Shown here: positions 37,001 to 49,175 of the stretch, one piece after another
Layout of the letters: the number at the start of each line of letters is the position of its first letter
Numbering within the stretch: the stretch's first letter is position 1
Assembly: GCA_037389465.1 (NCBI GenBank)
Contig: JAZARR010000048.1
Coordinates: 1,501,001 to 1,565,000 of the forward strand
Reading direction: 5' to 3'
DNA from: Baylisascaris procyonis
Lineage: Eukaryota > Nematoda > Chromadorea > Rhabditida > Ascarididae
Length of the DNA: 64,000 bases
Notes under the pieces: model-generated
Told to the model about the DNA's origin: nothing
Seen by the model: the letters and a program-made list of their open reading frames with translations, nothing else
Database searches by the model: none
Position numbers and translations under genes: made by a program

Positions 37001-38797
37001 TTACTCGTCTATCCCAATTAAGAAGCAATGAAACTACAATAACGAAATTTCTCTAGTATAGCGCACGCTATAATTTGCAATCTCTTTTGCGTCCTTTATT
37101 TACTTTCACTTTGATCCACCAAATTCATAAGCCAAGACAAGCAATAAAAAGTGTTAAAAGCTTCAAATGATTTTGCAACTAGGATTGCATCGCATACCTT
37201 CTATAAAAAATTTGCACCAACGATCCCACTGATCGCTTTTAACGTCGATCGTACCATAAAAAATCTGAACGACTAATTCCAAATATTTCACAACGCACTT
37301 TTGCTAATCCGTTTTGCGCAGACACAATATGAGAACGTCATGTTTACATATTTGTGGTGCATCTGATCGATGTTTGTTAGTTTCGATTGCAGAAGCACTT
37401 AAATTGGAGTTATGAAATTTGGTGGATGTAATATCATCTACATATACAAGGTGATCTTCGAAAAAAATTATAGATATTCGAAGACACTAAACGAAAGTTT
37501 AAATAGAGTTTATATCAGTCCGATTTTTCCTTTTCCACTAGCCCGGTCTAAAAAAACGAAACTTTTGTGCAAGAATTTGCATGGGTAGTCGGATCAATGA
37601 CAATATGAAGGAGTCATTCTGCATATATCATTTTTCGTTTCTAACCTCTGAAACTGGTCGGCCAATTGAGCAGTCAAAAGCGCATATCGTGCCAGCTCTT
37701 CTGACAAACTTCTTTACTTGTTATTCTTTGCAATACAACGCAATTTTAGGAGAAAGTTAACTTAAGTTAGTTCACTTTTTCATGGAAGATATTTCTAAGT
37801 TAAGCTTTTTCTGCCACAATATTGCATTAAAATTCTAGAATCAGGTGAGTGACAATTTTTGTTAAAAAGTAACGATCTGCATTGCTAATAGACGGCTCAT
37901 TAAATGAGGAGCGAAATGATATAAACGTAGCATTCACTTATGCTAATAAAAACTAATTGAAGTTGGTGCCCATATAACATTAAGGGTCGTTTCCTTCGTT
38001 TTCTGTTTCCACTTTTTTCTTCATAAGTGGCCAATATATCTTTTAGAGGTCCCAGATGGGGTCGAGAGTAATACTTGCTTCACTTGTAAATTCTTCGCAA
38101 ATTTGATGCCTTTATTATCATCTCATTAATGCTCCAAAATTTTTTTACTCTCATAAATTTCATTCTTTCCCTCATAAAGTCCATCATTAGTTTATTTCTA
38201 TGCTTGTCGTTGTGGAAGAATCGGTCTCATTGAATCTTTAAAAGAAACACAGGCAATCGGTCTATTGTTTTTGATATAAAACCATTACTTTATAGATTAC
38301 AACCCTATTTACTCTTTGTCCATTCGTTGTCCCATTGTTATATCCATTGCATATCATGATTAATAAAAAGTTCCCATTTACACATCGTGTGTGGTCATAT
38401 CGAATTGGTTTCTAAGATGAGTTACATCAACTGTCGTGAGAACTGCAATGCCTTACTGTTTTGCTACAAGTATATAGCAGTTTTACCGCACAGGGTAAAA
38501 TTTTCCCATTCCCTTCCTAGTCCTCTTTCGCTGGGAACAAAGGGAGGTTCCCCAAACGAAAAAGCCGCGATTTTTGCCGGAGTTCTCTTCTGCTCAAATC
38601 CCCTATGGGTAACCTTATTTGTCAACAGTTTATGAAAACGACTGATCTCATGAGTTAAATGGAATGTCATGTGAGCTGCTTTGACACGCCTCTCCAACCG
38701 TTTGACAGCTTTATCATGTGGCAGATGGGTGGATGCGTTAAACAGGCTGTGACATGATGTGCACTTTGCATTTGGTCTCATCTGGTCAATCGCTTGC
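34009..38797 (-). CDS. Putative minus-strand gene, 3' part, unknown function
   Basis: The best piece is a candidate last exon, 34118-34009, reading EEDENEEDEKGEPKNRPVKP and then VRPKTIAYMFPTYQR, followed by TGA. An AATAAA on the same strand lies about 25 nt beyond it (33979-33984). A phase-compatible preceding exon is 34320-34255 (RLWLKKCPFWVGNSHESPKE), donor gtaaga, but its acceptor is weak. Further up are possible exons 36527-36434 (VFTVLLRIATND) and about 38797-38641 (KCTSCHSLFNASTHLPHDKA, a CxxC-containing segment). The latter two do not join in phase to each other, so at least one exon is missing or wrong. No family recognised. Confidence 0.25.
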
Positions 38798-41150
38798 CTA
38801 AAGATAAAAGGTGATTAAAAGGCTCTACGAACTAACTAAACTATTTTTGCGACATTCACCTCACTCTTAGTAAGAGCAACTTAATTTGCAATTTTGTGGT
38901 GCTCTGAGATGCCAGCAAATCATTTTCAAAAACGATGGATTATAAATCAATTAACGGCAAAATATGATCCATCCTATGGTGGAAATTATACCGATCCTCT
39001 GCTCACCCTCCTATTTCAACGTTGCAAAACAGAATAAACATATGTCGTCGAAGTGAAGAATGATGAAAAAGTGAGTAAGACATAATGGTATAATATGAAT
39101 TACTGTAGTTCAATTCAAGTGGTTAACTGTCCACCTAAATAAGCAATAACAATGCTCACAATACGATGCTTATTGAAGGCGCAACTTTAAGATTTCCAGA
39201 GGATGCTGAAAATTTTCAGTATCTCTCAAACGGAAACGATTCAAAAAGCTACACTCTTTTTTTACCAATCACAGAGATTGAGACTCACATGCAATCACAG
39301 TACAATCATAACAAACACGAAATAAGCGATACCAATCACATAGAGGAAAACCCAAATCTCTCATAACGACATGAAAATACTAGCTAGAAAGCAAATTATA
39401 GAAGAAAACATCAAAAGTGATAGATAATTGAGTAAATAAGGGCAGATGGTGCGTCGCCGGGTATGAAGAGAGTACTACAGTGAGAGGTAATTTATATTTT
39501 AAGGAGTTTAATCTTTCAATTTTACCTAAAAATTATGCCACATTCTATTTATGCAATTTTGTAAATTTGCATTGTTATAAGGTATTCTGGAAATGTCGTA
39601 TATATTTGCAGGTTTGTCCATCTAGAGTGCTTTCAACTCAGAAGCCACTAAAGGTTGTGAAATTTGGTGGCTATAATATACATCGAATATTCGCTTCTAA
39701 TGTCAGTGTTCAAAAGGCTCATTTTGCAATTGGCGACTTGCATTAACACCGAACAGGTTGTACAAAAACCAATCATGTGCATGAGTTGTTAACATAAGAA
39801 ATCTGTTTATGGGCATGGGCGGCATGCAAAGGCGCATATCAGGTCAGCTGCTTTGCTGCACTTCTGCACTTGTCTAAGTTTTGTTTAAGTTTGAAAACGC
39901 TTCACCAAGGTATACTTTCGCTCAAGCTCAACCCTACCAGGCATCGTCCCTCCCCCCCCCCTTCCTTAGGATGAATATAAACTTCATGAAAACATCCTAC
40001 AAAATCGATTATTATAGCACTTTCGCCTCGCATGTCGTAGTAAACGAGACAGCCGACGCGTGAATAAGTGAAACGGTGTACGCATCAACGATATTTGTGA
40101 ACGTGGAATGTGTGTATACACTACTAGGGAGTGGCAGCTGTACAGCACTTTGCCTATGCAATAAGTCGATAGACCGGTAGGACGTTAATCGAGAAAACAA
40201 ATGCGCTTTTCTTTAAAGTGATTTCTGCTCTCTTTTCCTGAATGTCATTTCAGATGTGGACACCGACTGTTAGTGATATTACTGCACCAAAAAGTATTAC
40301 ACTTTTCGCATTGTGCTTATAATTAAAGCAAATACATTACATTCTCGTACCGCTTCTGAAGCTGCAAGTTAGTAAAAGTATGGCACAGTTTGATTTTGGA
40401 GGAATGGTGCAATAACGTATTACACCATTTTTGAGTAAAAAAAGTTCATGTACATCGCACAACCTCCCGATCGTACTTGTACTTAAATTCACTTTAGTTT
40501 CTTCTGAGTTCACGGTTAGTTTCATTATTCACGCTTTTGGGACTTCAAATTTGAACGTCAGGTCCCAATGCCTCTTGGTTGATTGCTGTTCGAAATGAAC
40601 AAAGGATTTGTGTGAAAATCAGTGAACGAAATTTAGTGTCGAAAGTGCGAAAAAACATCGAAAGCCATGTGGGATTATTTTACGTCCTTTTCTTTGTTTT
40701 TAAAATATCTCTTTTGAAGCACTAGCTTCCTTTTTTCTTTTCCAAATTTATGTTCCATCCTTCTTCGTGCAAGGTAGCTTAATACAAAAAAATCCAGATA
40801 TGCAAATTTTGTAAGAATTTTCGGGCTGTTTGTGGTTTATTCAGTTCAACCCGTTAGACATTAAGCAAAGTTTTTCACACAGTGCATTTATTTCCTATTA
40901 ATGCGTGGCTCTGATCGAATGAGAACATATTTGCTTAGTCATTCATTTTATGATTCAAACAAATTCGGTTTTGAACGGAAGTTTTTTAATAAAAAACTTC
41001 CAGAAAGTCAGACCTTTTTAAATTGCAGATACATGAAAAATAAATGGTCATGACAGTATTTGACGGAGTGTGGTTTTATGAAAAACTGTTGCCGCAGTTT
41101 GCAGATACACCGTCTATCTTTATTTTCTGAATGTATTTTACTGTTTTCAG
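38798..41150. other. Non-coding stretch with a 10-C run
   Basis: No supported gene. It holds a homopolymer run of ten C at 39952-39961. A 42-bp in-frame segment at about 39612 has a tttgcag acceptor, but its phase does not join to the candidate exons downstream. Confidence 0.4.
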
Positions 41151-42198
41151 CGTTAAAGTATCGCTATCATCAGATCTCTTCGAAAAGACTGACCCTCAAC
41201 TACACAAGAGAATAAAAATCGCAGAATATCGCATCCCGGTAAGAGAGTTCTGTGAAGCAGTTCAGAGAGGTTACAAGTATCCGAGACATGAATGGCATGG
41301 GCATGACAAGTACTATCAAACACCGTGAAGCGTGGCCCAAACCTGAATATGCAAATCTGGTGAAGGTATTCAACTGTCAGAAAAGCGACATGCACGGCTG
41401 ACAACGCTTGAAATTGGCAGGGAAAGCCGAGAAAGGGAGCTGAGAATTGTGCAGATAAGAAACACTCCACAACGGTTCTCAAAAATCTCTGATGCCGCTG
41501 GATGTATCTATAAATTTCTTCAGCCATGAGTTTCATGGATATATATTGAATCCTTGATTCACTACTCAGCTATACTGAATCCTTGATTCATTCTCGCAAA
41601 TTCTTGAGAAGACCTTTATTCTCTTTTAGAAGGGCCACTGAAAAGGAACGAGAGAAAGATTATTGCAGTCTTGGAAGCACTGATTAAGCATCGGTCACTG
41701 TTGACATTCGGAGTGGAAGATATATGGATTCATTTATTGCCACATTTCGATGATGCACATCTTACCAATGTATTCTTGCGTTCGAAGAAACTATTAGGGC
41801 ATCAAGATGCGCACATAATTAAACAAGTCTATTCGAAAATTTTGAATAGTGGACGCATCGACGAATCGCCGACACGCAGAAATGGTAACTAACTCAGATG
41901 CGAACGTGGTCTACGTTCCTATAAAAGAATAGGGATGCTGAACTTTCAGAAAGCTAAAACAAATATGAAGCGATAACGGCAGTAATCAATTCAGGTGGTG
42001 AAGATAAAAGCAAATCCATCACCTCAAATGACGATATGTTTGACTTCAATTAGAACAAAACAGGTGCTCTGAGAAAGACGAATAAAGTAGCGGGCATTGA
42101 TGTGTGACTTCCGAAAAGGGTGAGCTGCATAGTTCACACGTTGCAATTGGCGCTGGCAGGCAGTCTGAAAACAGTGATGCCTCAAAGAAGTCGATGCA
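41151..42198 (+). CDS. Putative three-exon segment of an unidentified protein-coding gene
   Basis: Three candidate exons join in phase: 41151-41269 (acceptor ctgttttcag, donor gttaca), 41630-41884 (acceptor ctcttttag, donor gtaact) and 42133-42198 (acceptor tgcatag, donor gtgagg). The middle one is the most convincing coding segment between the LTR element and EF-2. It is an 84-codon open exon reading KIIAVLEALIKHRSLLTFGV, then EDIWIHLLPHFDDAHLTNVF, then LRSKKLLGHQDAHIIKQVYS. This looks like amphipathic helical repeats of the kind seen in HEAT/PPR/FASTK-like proteins, but I cannot assign a family. Both ends of the gene are missing. The long antisense open frame at 41153-41536 is probably a shadow. 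Confidence 0.4.
41547..41590 (+). repeat. Two copies of the dyad TGAATCCTTGATTCA
   Basis: Exact 15-base copies at 41547-41561 and 41576-41590, each an imperfect palindrome (GAATC...GATTC). They lie in the putative intron just before the candidate exon at 41630. Confidence 0.7.
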
Positions 42199-42671
42199 GT
42201 GAGGCACGTCACAAGGAAGCTCAACGTCTTTATGCAAATTTGGCATGAATTTACATTGCGCAGCATTATATTGAGACTATGTGTGCTATGCCAAGCAACG
42301 CTACCTTCACGTTAAGGAGACGTTGCTCATGTACCTTCTCTTGAGCACTTGAAATAAGAAGGAAACGTAGATCTCTGAAGTACTTGAAGGGAGTGGAAGA
42401 GTCGTCGATTAATAAAATAAAATAATCCCTGCCGCCTTTTTTGCATATAAAAACCCTATGTGCAGTTAGTACAGTGCAAGTATCGGTATTGTGCTTACCG
42501 GTCAAAATACTTGGTATTACTAGGTAGCAAATCTGGAACACAGGTCAATACAAATATAGTAGAAATAGCTTTTAAGAAAGTGACATAAGTACAGTATCAT
42601 TTATAAAAGAGAGGCAGAGACATTGTAGTATGGTAACAAAAAATTTTGGTACGGTGACGTCACTAGTCGCT

Positions 42672-42723
42672 GTTTAGTCCATACCTTAAAATGTCAAAGG
42701 TTTAGTGCACACCTTAAAATGTC
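42672..42723 (+). repeat. Tandem duplication, 24-bp unit at 28-bp period
   Basis: A unit of about 24 bases (GTTTAGT, a variable middle, then ACCTTAAAATGTC) at 42672-42695 and 42700-42723, differing at two to three bases. Confidence 0.7.
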
Positions 42724-44825
42724 CTTAGAAGGTTGAATAGGCGGATGGTTTGGTCATTTCAGGAGAGTATAAGAAAACCAAACGAATCAGTTCAATCGTT
42801 GAATAAACGCAAAGTGTTGAATAATCAAATCATCCGTGCTCGAAATATATATCACCCAAATCAATAAAGCTCCGCAATCAAAAGAAAGAGTTACTAATGA
42901 CAACGCCAAAGAAGAAATTGGTATTGGCCGAGGACTTCTATAGAAGATTCTTAATCGGTATTTACAGTATGCAATAGGTCGTTAATATTAGAGTATATTT
43001 AATGAGGAGTACTGGCTTGCAGAACAATCTACACTGCTAATTATTATTGCATCATGCAGCTTCTTCTTACTAAAAGATGGTCCGTCTGGGGAAATTAGAT
43101 CTATCAGAGCCAAAAAATAGCCCTATATATCATATAACTTACTCAGGAGTTGTTACCTTTAAATTACTCTCCCCTAGCTTGTATAGATCGCGGTTAGCGT
43201 TTCGTTTATTCTTAGAAACAATTTTTTGGAATGTCTTAAATGGATATCCACGTAGTTTCGCTTGCGAATTTCCCCCATCGATTCTATCCCCTCAAGACGT
43301 CAATGCTTCAGAGTAGACTTTATTTTGTCGAACTAAAAAACGCTAAATTGGCCGAGTGTGGAGCATACGAAACGACCACTGTGTCAAATATTTCCTCAAG
43401 AACTAACGGGATTAACGTCGATCTATGTGCTGGCTTATTGTCAGCTTGATTTATCCATTGGTTTTCTTTCTAAGTAATGGAGTCCTTTTTTTCTGACAGC
43501 ACCACGAATGTTTTATTATTTCAACAGAATATTTGTCGCTCATTTTTCTATCTTCTGAGAGAAATTTTTATGAACTGCGGAATCGGAAAAAAAATGATCC
43601 GCATAAGCTTATGCTTTGATCGCATTTACTTCACTTTTTCAAGGATGTGATTCGACATTGGACCACCAAAATGATCATTGAATTTTTATATCAACGTCGT
43701 GGTTGCAAATTCATCTCTCATATGCGATTGTGATGCTTTTCTAAAGAACTCATGCTCGTTAACTCCATTCAGAAACCCTTCGCTTATATCAATTCCAATT
43801 CGTTTGTGTGTAAGAATTAGAATGTAAGACCATATGCGACGCATCACTTTTGCAAAACGATTTTAATGACAGTCATCTTTTGAGATATTTATTTCATTAC
43901 TTGTCTCTAGAATTATCTAACAATATGACTTCAATAACTATTGATCAATTTTGGATGACTGGACTCAACGAAATTAATCGTTATCAATTCAAGTTGAGGT
44001 GTCTTTGAAATATTTCAAATAACCGTATTTTTTGAATCCGATTTGAAATCTCATTCTGGAATGTTGATGTTGGCATTTCAAACGTCTTCATAAAGGATTT
44101 TCCAACCTCAATGGAATACTTTGCAGGTGTTTCCGCTAAGCTACTTTTAAATATTGCCATTAAATTGTAGTACAATATTTGCATTTCACTATTAACGCTC
44201 CTCCGTTTGCTAATTCAAAGTTCACGAATTCTCAATGTAGACAACCTATTTCATCTTGTTGCTTTCACTTAGTACTTTAGATCCTTATATTCTGCTCCAT
44301 AGTTAGGATCCTCGTATCTACGTACTGGATCGTCGACGACCATAGAAATGATAATAAACAAAGGATCGATCAATCGGCAACATCACAGCTAAACTATTAA
44401 CGCTGTACAGCTTATATGTTCGCACAATAATTGTACACAGGTGCACAGCAATACCTGTAATTGACAGCTAAGCACATAAACTACATCGAGGCTCTTCTCT
44501 CAAAATTAGTTGCTCCTCACTTTTTTAGGAAAACGCCAACCACGCATTCACCTATTTTGCGGCTACTGATGACTGTACTTTATTGTAGAGTCAATTAGCC
44601 ACTCTAGCAAGCCCTTCAAACATAAGAAAATCGTGAGATACGTGTAAGGGAGAGGATAACTGAGGGATGATTGAATTAGTAAGAAGAGGGAGATCGCTTT
44701 GAAAACCGGTTGCTTTTCTACGCACAAGGATGTACTCTTAGTTGGCAATGAAGATCAGCATGTAAGATGTGCAGGTAAGATTATGAAAATGTTCATCGAT
44801 AAATGAGTGTCTCCAAGGTTATCAC
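42724..44825. other. Non-coding stretch
   Basis: AT-rich. Overlapping open frames at 43077-43449 lack splice borders or motifs. Nothing is supported. Confidence 0.45.
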
Positions 44826-45245
44826 CGGTTGCGTTCCTCCCTTCGATCATATCGTCAAAACTTATAATGTCCCTTGTGACAAAATCAACAAACATCCACC
44901 TCAATTCACTGAAATGTTCCGATAAACATAAAATTTCCACATAATAACCGATCCGGGGTATGGCCTGGCGATTTGAACGCATTATTGTTATGAACCTTTT
45001 AACACAAACATCGCTTGATGATACGGATTTTCGATGGTGACGAAATTTATGAGCCATTTCTCAAATACAGGCGTTCTTTATAATATCTCTTTTTTCGAAT
45101 TTGTTGAAGGGTTCAGTTATATGCCTCCCTACTCGACAATGCCCTCCCCTCCCTCTCACCGATATGCCATTCTTGAGGAAAACGACGTTTCCGTACAAGC
45201 ATAACATCCCCATGGATGCTGCTTTATTCATGCATCCGAACTTCA
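44826..45245 (-). CDS. Two putative minus-strand exons, unknown gene
   Basis: Exon 45245-45160 has acceptor catcttttag and donor gtgaga and reads KFGCMNKAASMGMLCLYGNV and on to FLKNGIS. Exon 44908-44826 has acceptor catttcag and donor gtgata and reads ELRWMFVDFVTRDIISFDDM, ending with a possible N-glycosylation site (NAT). The splice signals are good, but the exit phase of the first (0) does not match the entry phase of the second, so an exon between them is missing or one call is wrong. Confidence 0.2.
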
Positions 45246-48200
45246 CTAAAAGATGATTCGTTTAGTGCGCTTTGCCTGCTATTCCACGTGGAAAAGCTTA
45301 AACAATCAAATTATACAAACGATGAAAATCGTCAGGTGAGTGGCGCCATCATCACCTGCTACAAACTTCACGTCAAATGATTGACGAATCCATCATAAGC
45401 AGATGCGTTAAACCCAATCCTACAATAATAATTCAGAGAAGACGAACCGTGCGAATCCCACATTAAATCAGAGCTCATTTAAACACACAGAGGTTTGGAG
45501 GAAATTATGCTGGAGACCCATGTGGCTTGTTTGCTTCTCATTTACGAAGGCATGTGGTAATAATGCCCACAAAACAGGCACCTATAATGACACATTTGCA
45601 TAGCGTCACAACAAAAACGGTGCCAGCCACCCAAAGGAAACGTGCATAATTCTCTGGGCATCTCTGGTTTTACTCTTCCGACTTTCCTTCCAAACAATGA
45701 ACCGGTGTCTATTTTTCTCTCCTGACATACTAGTAATTTTTAAATTCAGATATACTTAAGTCGTGATCGCTATCTCCTGATCACGGAATTTGTTGCTGCA
45801 AATATGTGAACGATGTTATTGATTGTGCTATCACGATAGTTGCAGTATTCCTTCCGTCGAGATTTATACGATGAGGTTGGCAATTCGATTAGTTCTCAAT
45901 CGTTTCCGATCGTATACTGAGCACAATGAACTTATAATTTTATCGTATTTTAAAATGCCAATAATAACTCATAAAGAAGACGATTAAATCGAAGTAAAAA
46001 TCCGGATATGAGGTGAATCCATTGGCCAGATTTATACTAATAAAAATTTTATCGCTATTTCTGTGCAGTTGGTGAGTTGAAAATATTGCATGGATGCAGA
46101 GGAATATATATACACAGAGAAGACATCATCATATTGCGCTTTACAAAAATAAACCTATTTATGGAATGTGCAGAGAAAAATTTGCACTATGTAGAACAAA
46201 GAACTTGTCCGATTTTGAAGGATTTTCTATTGGACAGACAAATGCAATGAAAAATAGATGAAGATTGTTTCAGAGGTCAAGTTGGTCATACGTGAAGATA
46301 ATGTAGATACAACTAGGGAGCGAGAAGGAGGATTGGCATATGAGACCATTCTTTTTTTAACATTTACAACAGGCGGACGTAAAAGAGGAAGTGATACGTT
46401 TAAGGCTATTAATTCATTCACTTTATTAATGAGTGGTTTCGCTCATAGCTAATGTATTTACATGTATTTATACATATGCGTATGAAAAAGTTTCCCATGT
46501 GAAGAAGGAAAATAACGACAGAAAAAATTGGAAAAAACGCTGAAAAAGTTTTTTTATTCGATATTTTTTCTTTGGTAATTCATCCAAGATTGGCAGTTTG
46601 CTAAAAGCACCAAGTTTGAAATTATTAAAACTAATTGAGGATTGGACACCTGAAACGCTAACTAGTGTAGTGATAAGTATATGTGATAAGTATATTAGTA
46701 TATGGCGTATGACTGGTATGATGCGTTTATGCGATAACTATTTTAATGTGGTCTCTAAATGAAATCATACTGTACACTTCGTCGATAACAAGTCCAGAAG
46801 TTTACTTTACAGTTTACTATCATTCACATTATAGCAGTGGTACTTTGACTATATTTGAAACGATGTACAGTTTCTGATTTGGTTAACACAAAGACACATT
46901 GAGTCGAACCCGTCTTCACTATGCAATGCAACTTCGGTACAGCAATATCGAAATTACTGCTCGTCAATACTATCGTCTTACCTGGAAGGTGCAACTTCAT
47001 ACCTTTATATGCAATAGTATTGTTATCGATTTACTCTATTAAAGCTGATTCTGAAAAACGATGAATATTCGAATTGCAAGAATAAGGCAAGGCAGATATG
47101 TAAGGAAAGTATGGAAGAAAAGTTAAACAAAATAAAGAAACAGACTACAAACTATATCAATAAACGAAAGTTTCTTCAACAATATGTTCTCTTGCAGCAT
47201 TGAGAATAAATTATTATAAAACATTGCATCACCGAAAAGGGATTTAAAAAAATAAACATTTTTCGCCCTGTTTCAGGTTTCGGTGTTAAACATTGAATAT
47301 GCTCTTCCTTCTGAGGCTTTTCAAAACTCAGTTTTTTCACCTCGCCCTTAATCTCAGAGCTCTCCAGGATGCTATACCCATTAGCGAAGTGTGAGCTCAA
47401 GACCACCCCTATCCAGTCCCACTGTGATTAATTAAAGACAAATGTGGTGCGAAGGCGTGATAATACAAAGTGCTGTCTGGCGCATAGAAGATCACATAGA
47501 GGATTAGATGCGACGTTGACAGCTGTGACAACAAAGACATGAAACTGGCCATATGCAAGTCTCACAGCGTTCGCCTTATGCAAATAGTCTACTCCCCTCT
47601 TCCCTCTTTATGAACGTAACGATCATGCATAGTCGAATTCAGGTCAATATGAAAATCGCCGTATTATTTATTTATATAGTGATGCATTAGCACCGTTCCG
47701 ATTTCGACAACTTCTACTTTATATTCAACAACTTCAATAACAAAAGCACTAAACAACTATTCAATACATTCGCCAATCTCACCTTTAAAAGCGATTAACA
47801 ATTATCAACCGCAATGTTTCATAATATATTCCGCTCTATCCTTTGTCGTATATTTCTTTGTAGAATGGTATCAAAACCTAACCAATCCAAGTTTACAGCT
47901 TTGAGGCACATTGCAAAAGCATAGATGAGATAGTCGAAAGGGATAACCGCAATTGGAACCACTAGCGATTAATCTCCGTCATCTTGTGAAAAAAATCCTG
48001 ACTACACTCTTGGAACATGTTATCAGGCTGTGCCCTAAGTGAACTTTTTACTGGCGTTATCTTCCTCTATGCATTCGTGCACAATTCCGCAAGAAAACGC
48101 ACTATCAGAGCGACGTTATGTCTATGCTGCATGGGACATGTTCAGTCACATGGTCGAATAGTCTTAATATATAAACTCGAAAAAGTTACAGCAATGCAAT

Positions 48201-48911
48201 TCGGTGACTACAGTCTAGGCCCAACCTAATTTATAAAGTTCCTTTATAATTCAACTCTTCAGTTGGCTATTTTCCATAGAAGTTGTTAGCATCTGAAGGT
48301 GCGAGCACCGCTCTCTCTTTTTTTTGATAAGCTTCACTCACTACTGCTAGAGTTATATGCATTTAGAACAACTATAAAATTATGTGCAGATTTAGCTAAG
48401 AAAGTGACAAGTGCTAATGAATGAAAAACGAATCTTTAGCTTGCGATTTTTATAAGTGTAATCGTTGTCACATTTCTGAATACCAACGAAATCGGATGGC
48501 CTTTGGATTGAACAACGAAAGGATTACTTATATTGCTAACCTCATTCGGTTAATTATTCATTTATGTTTGAGTTATGGAGTTCATATCGATTTTTATGTC
48601 GCATATAAATGGGAATCCCACAAATATGATGTTTTTAAGACTTTTGTAAACTCGTTTATTGCAAGCGCTACCGATAATATAGTGAGAGTATTTATTGAAA
48701 AAAATTCTCTTTACTATAAAGGCGTTGTACAGAGAATGTGCAGTAAAATTTACCTGTCACCTAATTGTACAATAAAATTCTCCTATCTTTATTTAAAAGC
48801 CAATTTATGCTAAAACTTGACGACCAGTGTACCTAATGATGCAAATATCATTCAAAATTTTTAGCGTTTTTTTTTAATTTGTAGCAGTGTGAAGTAATCA
48901 ATAAATAAACG
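45246..48911. other. Non-coding stretch
   Basis: AT-rich. Short duplications such as gtgataagtata (about 46670-46695) occur. The open frame of 130 codons at 48421-48813 is of the length expected by chance in DNA of this composition and has no motif. Confidence 0.45.
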
Positions 48912-49175
48912 CTATTTCCGTGCGATTTCTTTTAAGGACTTCTGATGTGATAAACGAGAGTCACAGATTTGTGGGAATCTATTCCAAATCAGCCTATTGC
49001 TTGTAATGACAATCATATAAGCAGCATCCACGTCTAGCGATTCGCGTAATAGCAAGGATTGAGCAGCTACAAGCGTTGTAAAGCACTTCAGGTCGACGGG
49101 GAGATGACTAGCGCCGAGTTGAACGAACACCAGAAGAAACAACATGAAGGGCCTAAACCTTCTTGACATTATCAT
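48912..49175 (-). CDS. Putative small secreted protein or first exon with signal peptide
   Basis: An 87-codon frame opening MIMSRRFRPFMLFLLVFVQL and continuing GAS, a textbook signal peptide (basic start, hydrophobic core, small residues before the likely cleavage after GAS). The mature part has two Cys and no recognised domain. It could be a single-exon secreted peptide, or the first exon of a longer gene using a donor inside it. It is on the same strand as EF-2. It is short enough that chance cannot be excluded. Confidence 0.3.
   Translation of the reverse strand: MIMSRRFRPFMLFLLVFVQLGASHLPVDLKCFTTLVAAQSLLLRESLDVDAAYMIVITSNRLIWNRFPQICDSRLSHQKSLKEIARK

Noticed and set aside
41153..41536. 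127-codon minus-strand open frame
   Set aside because: Overlaps plus-strand candidate exons that have better splice signals and phase agreement; likely a shadow.
46860..46910. GGTTCGACTC on the minus strand, B-box-like
   Set aside because: No A box or cloverleaf around it.
48421..48813. 130-codon plus-strand ORF starting with ATG
   Set aside because: About one ORF of this length is expected by chance in 64 kb at this A+T content. No motif, no splice or leader context.
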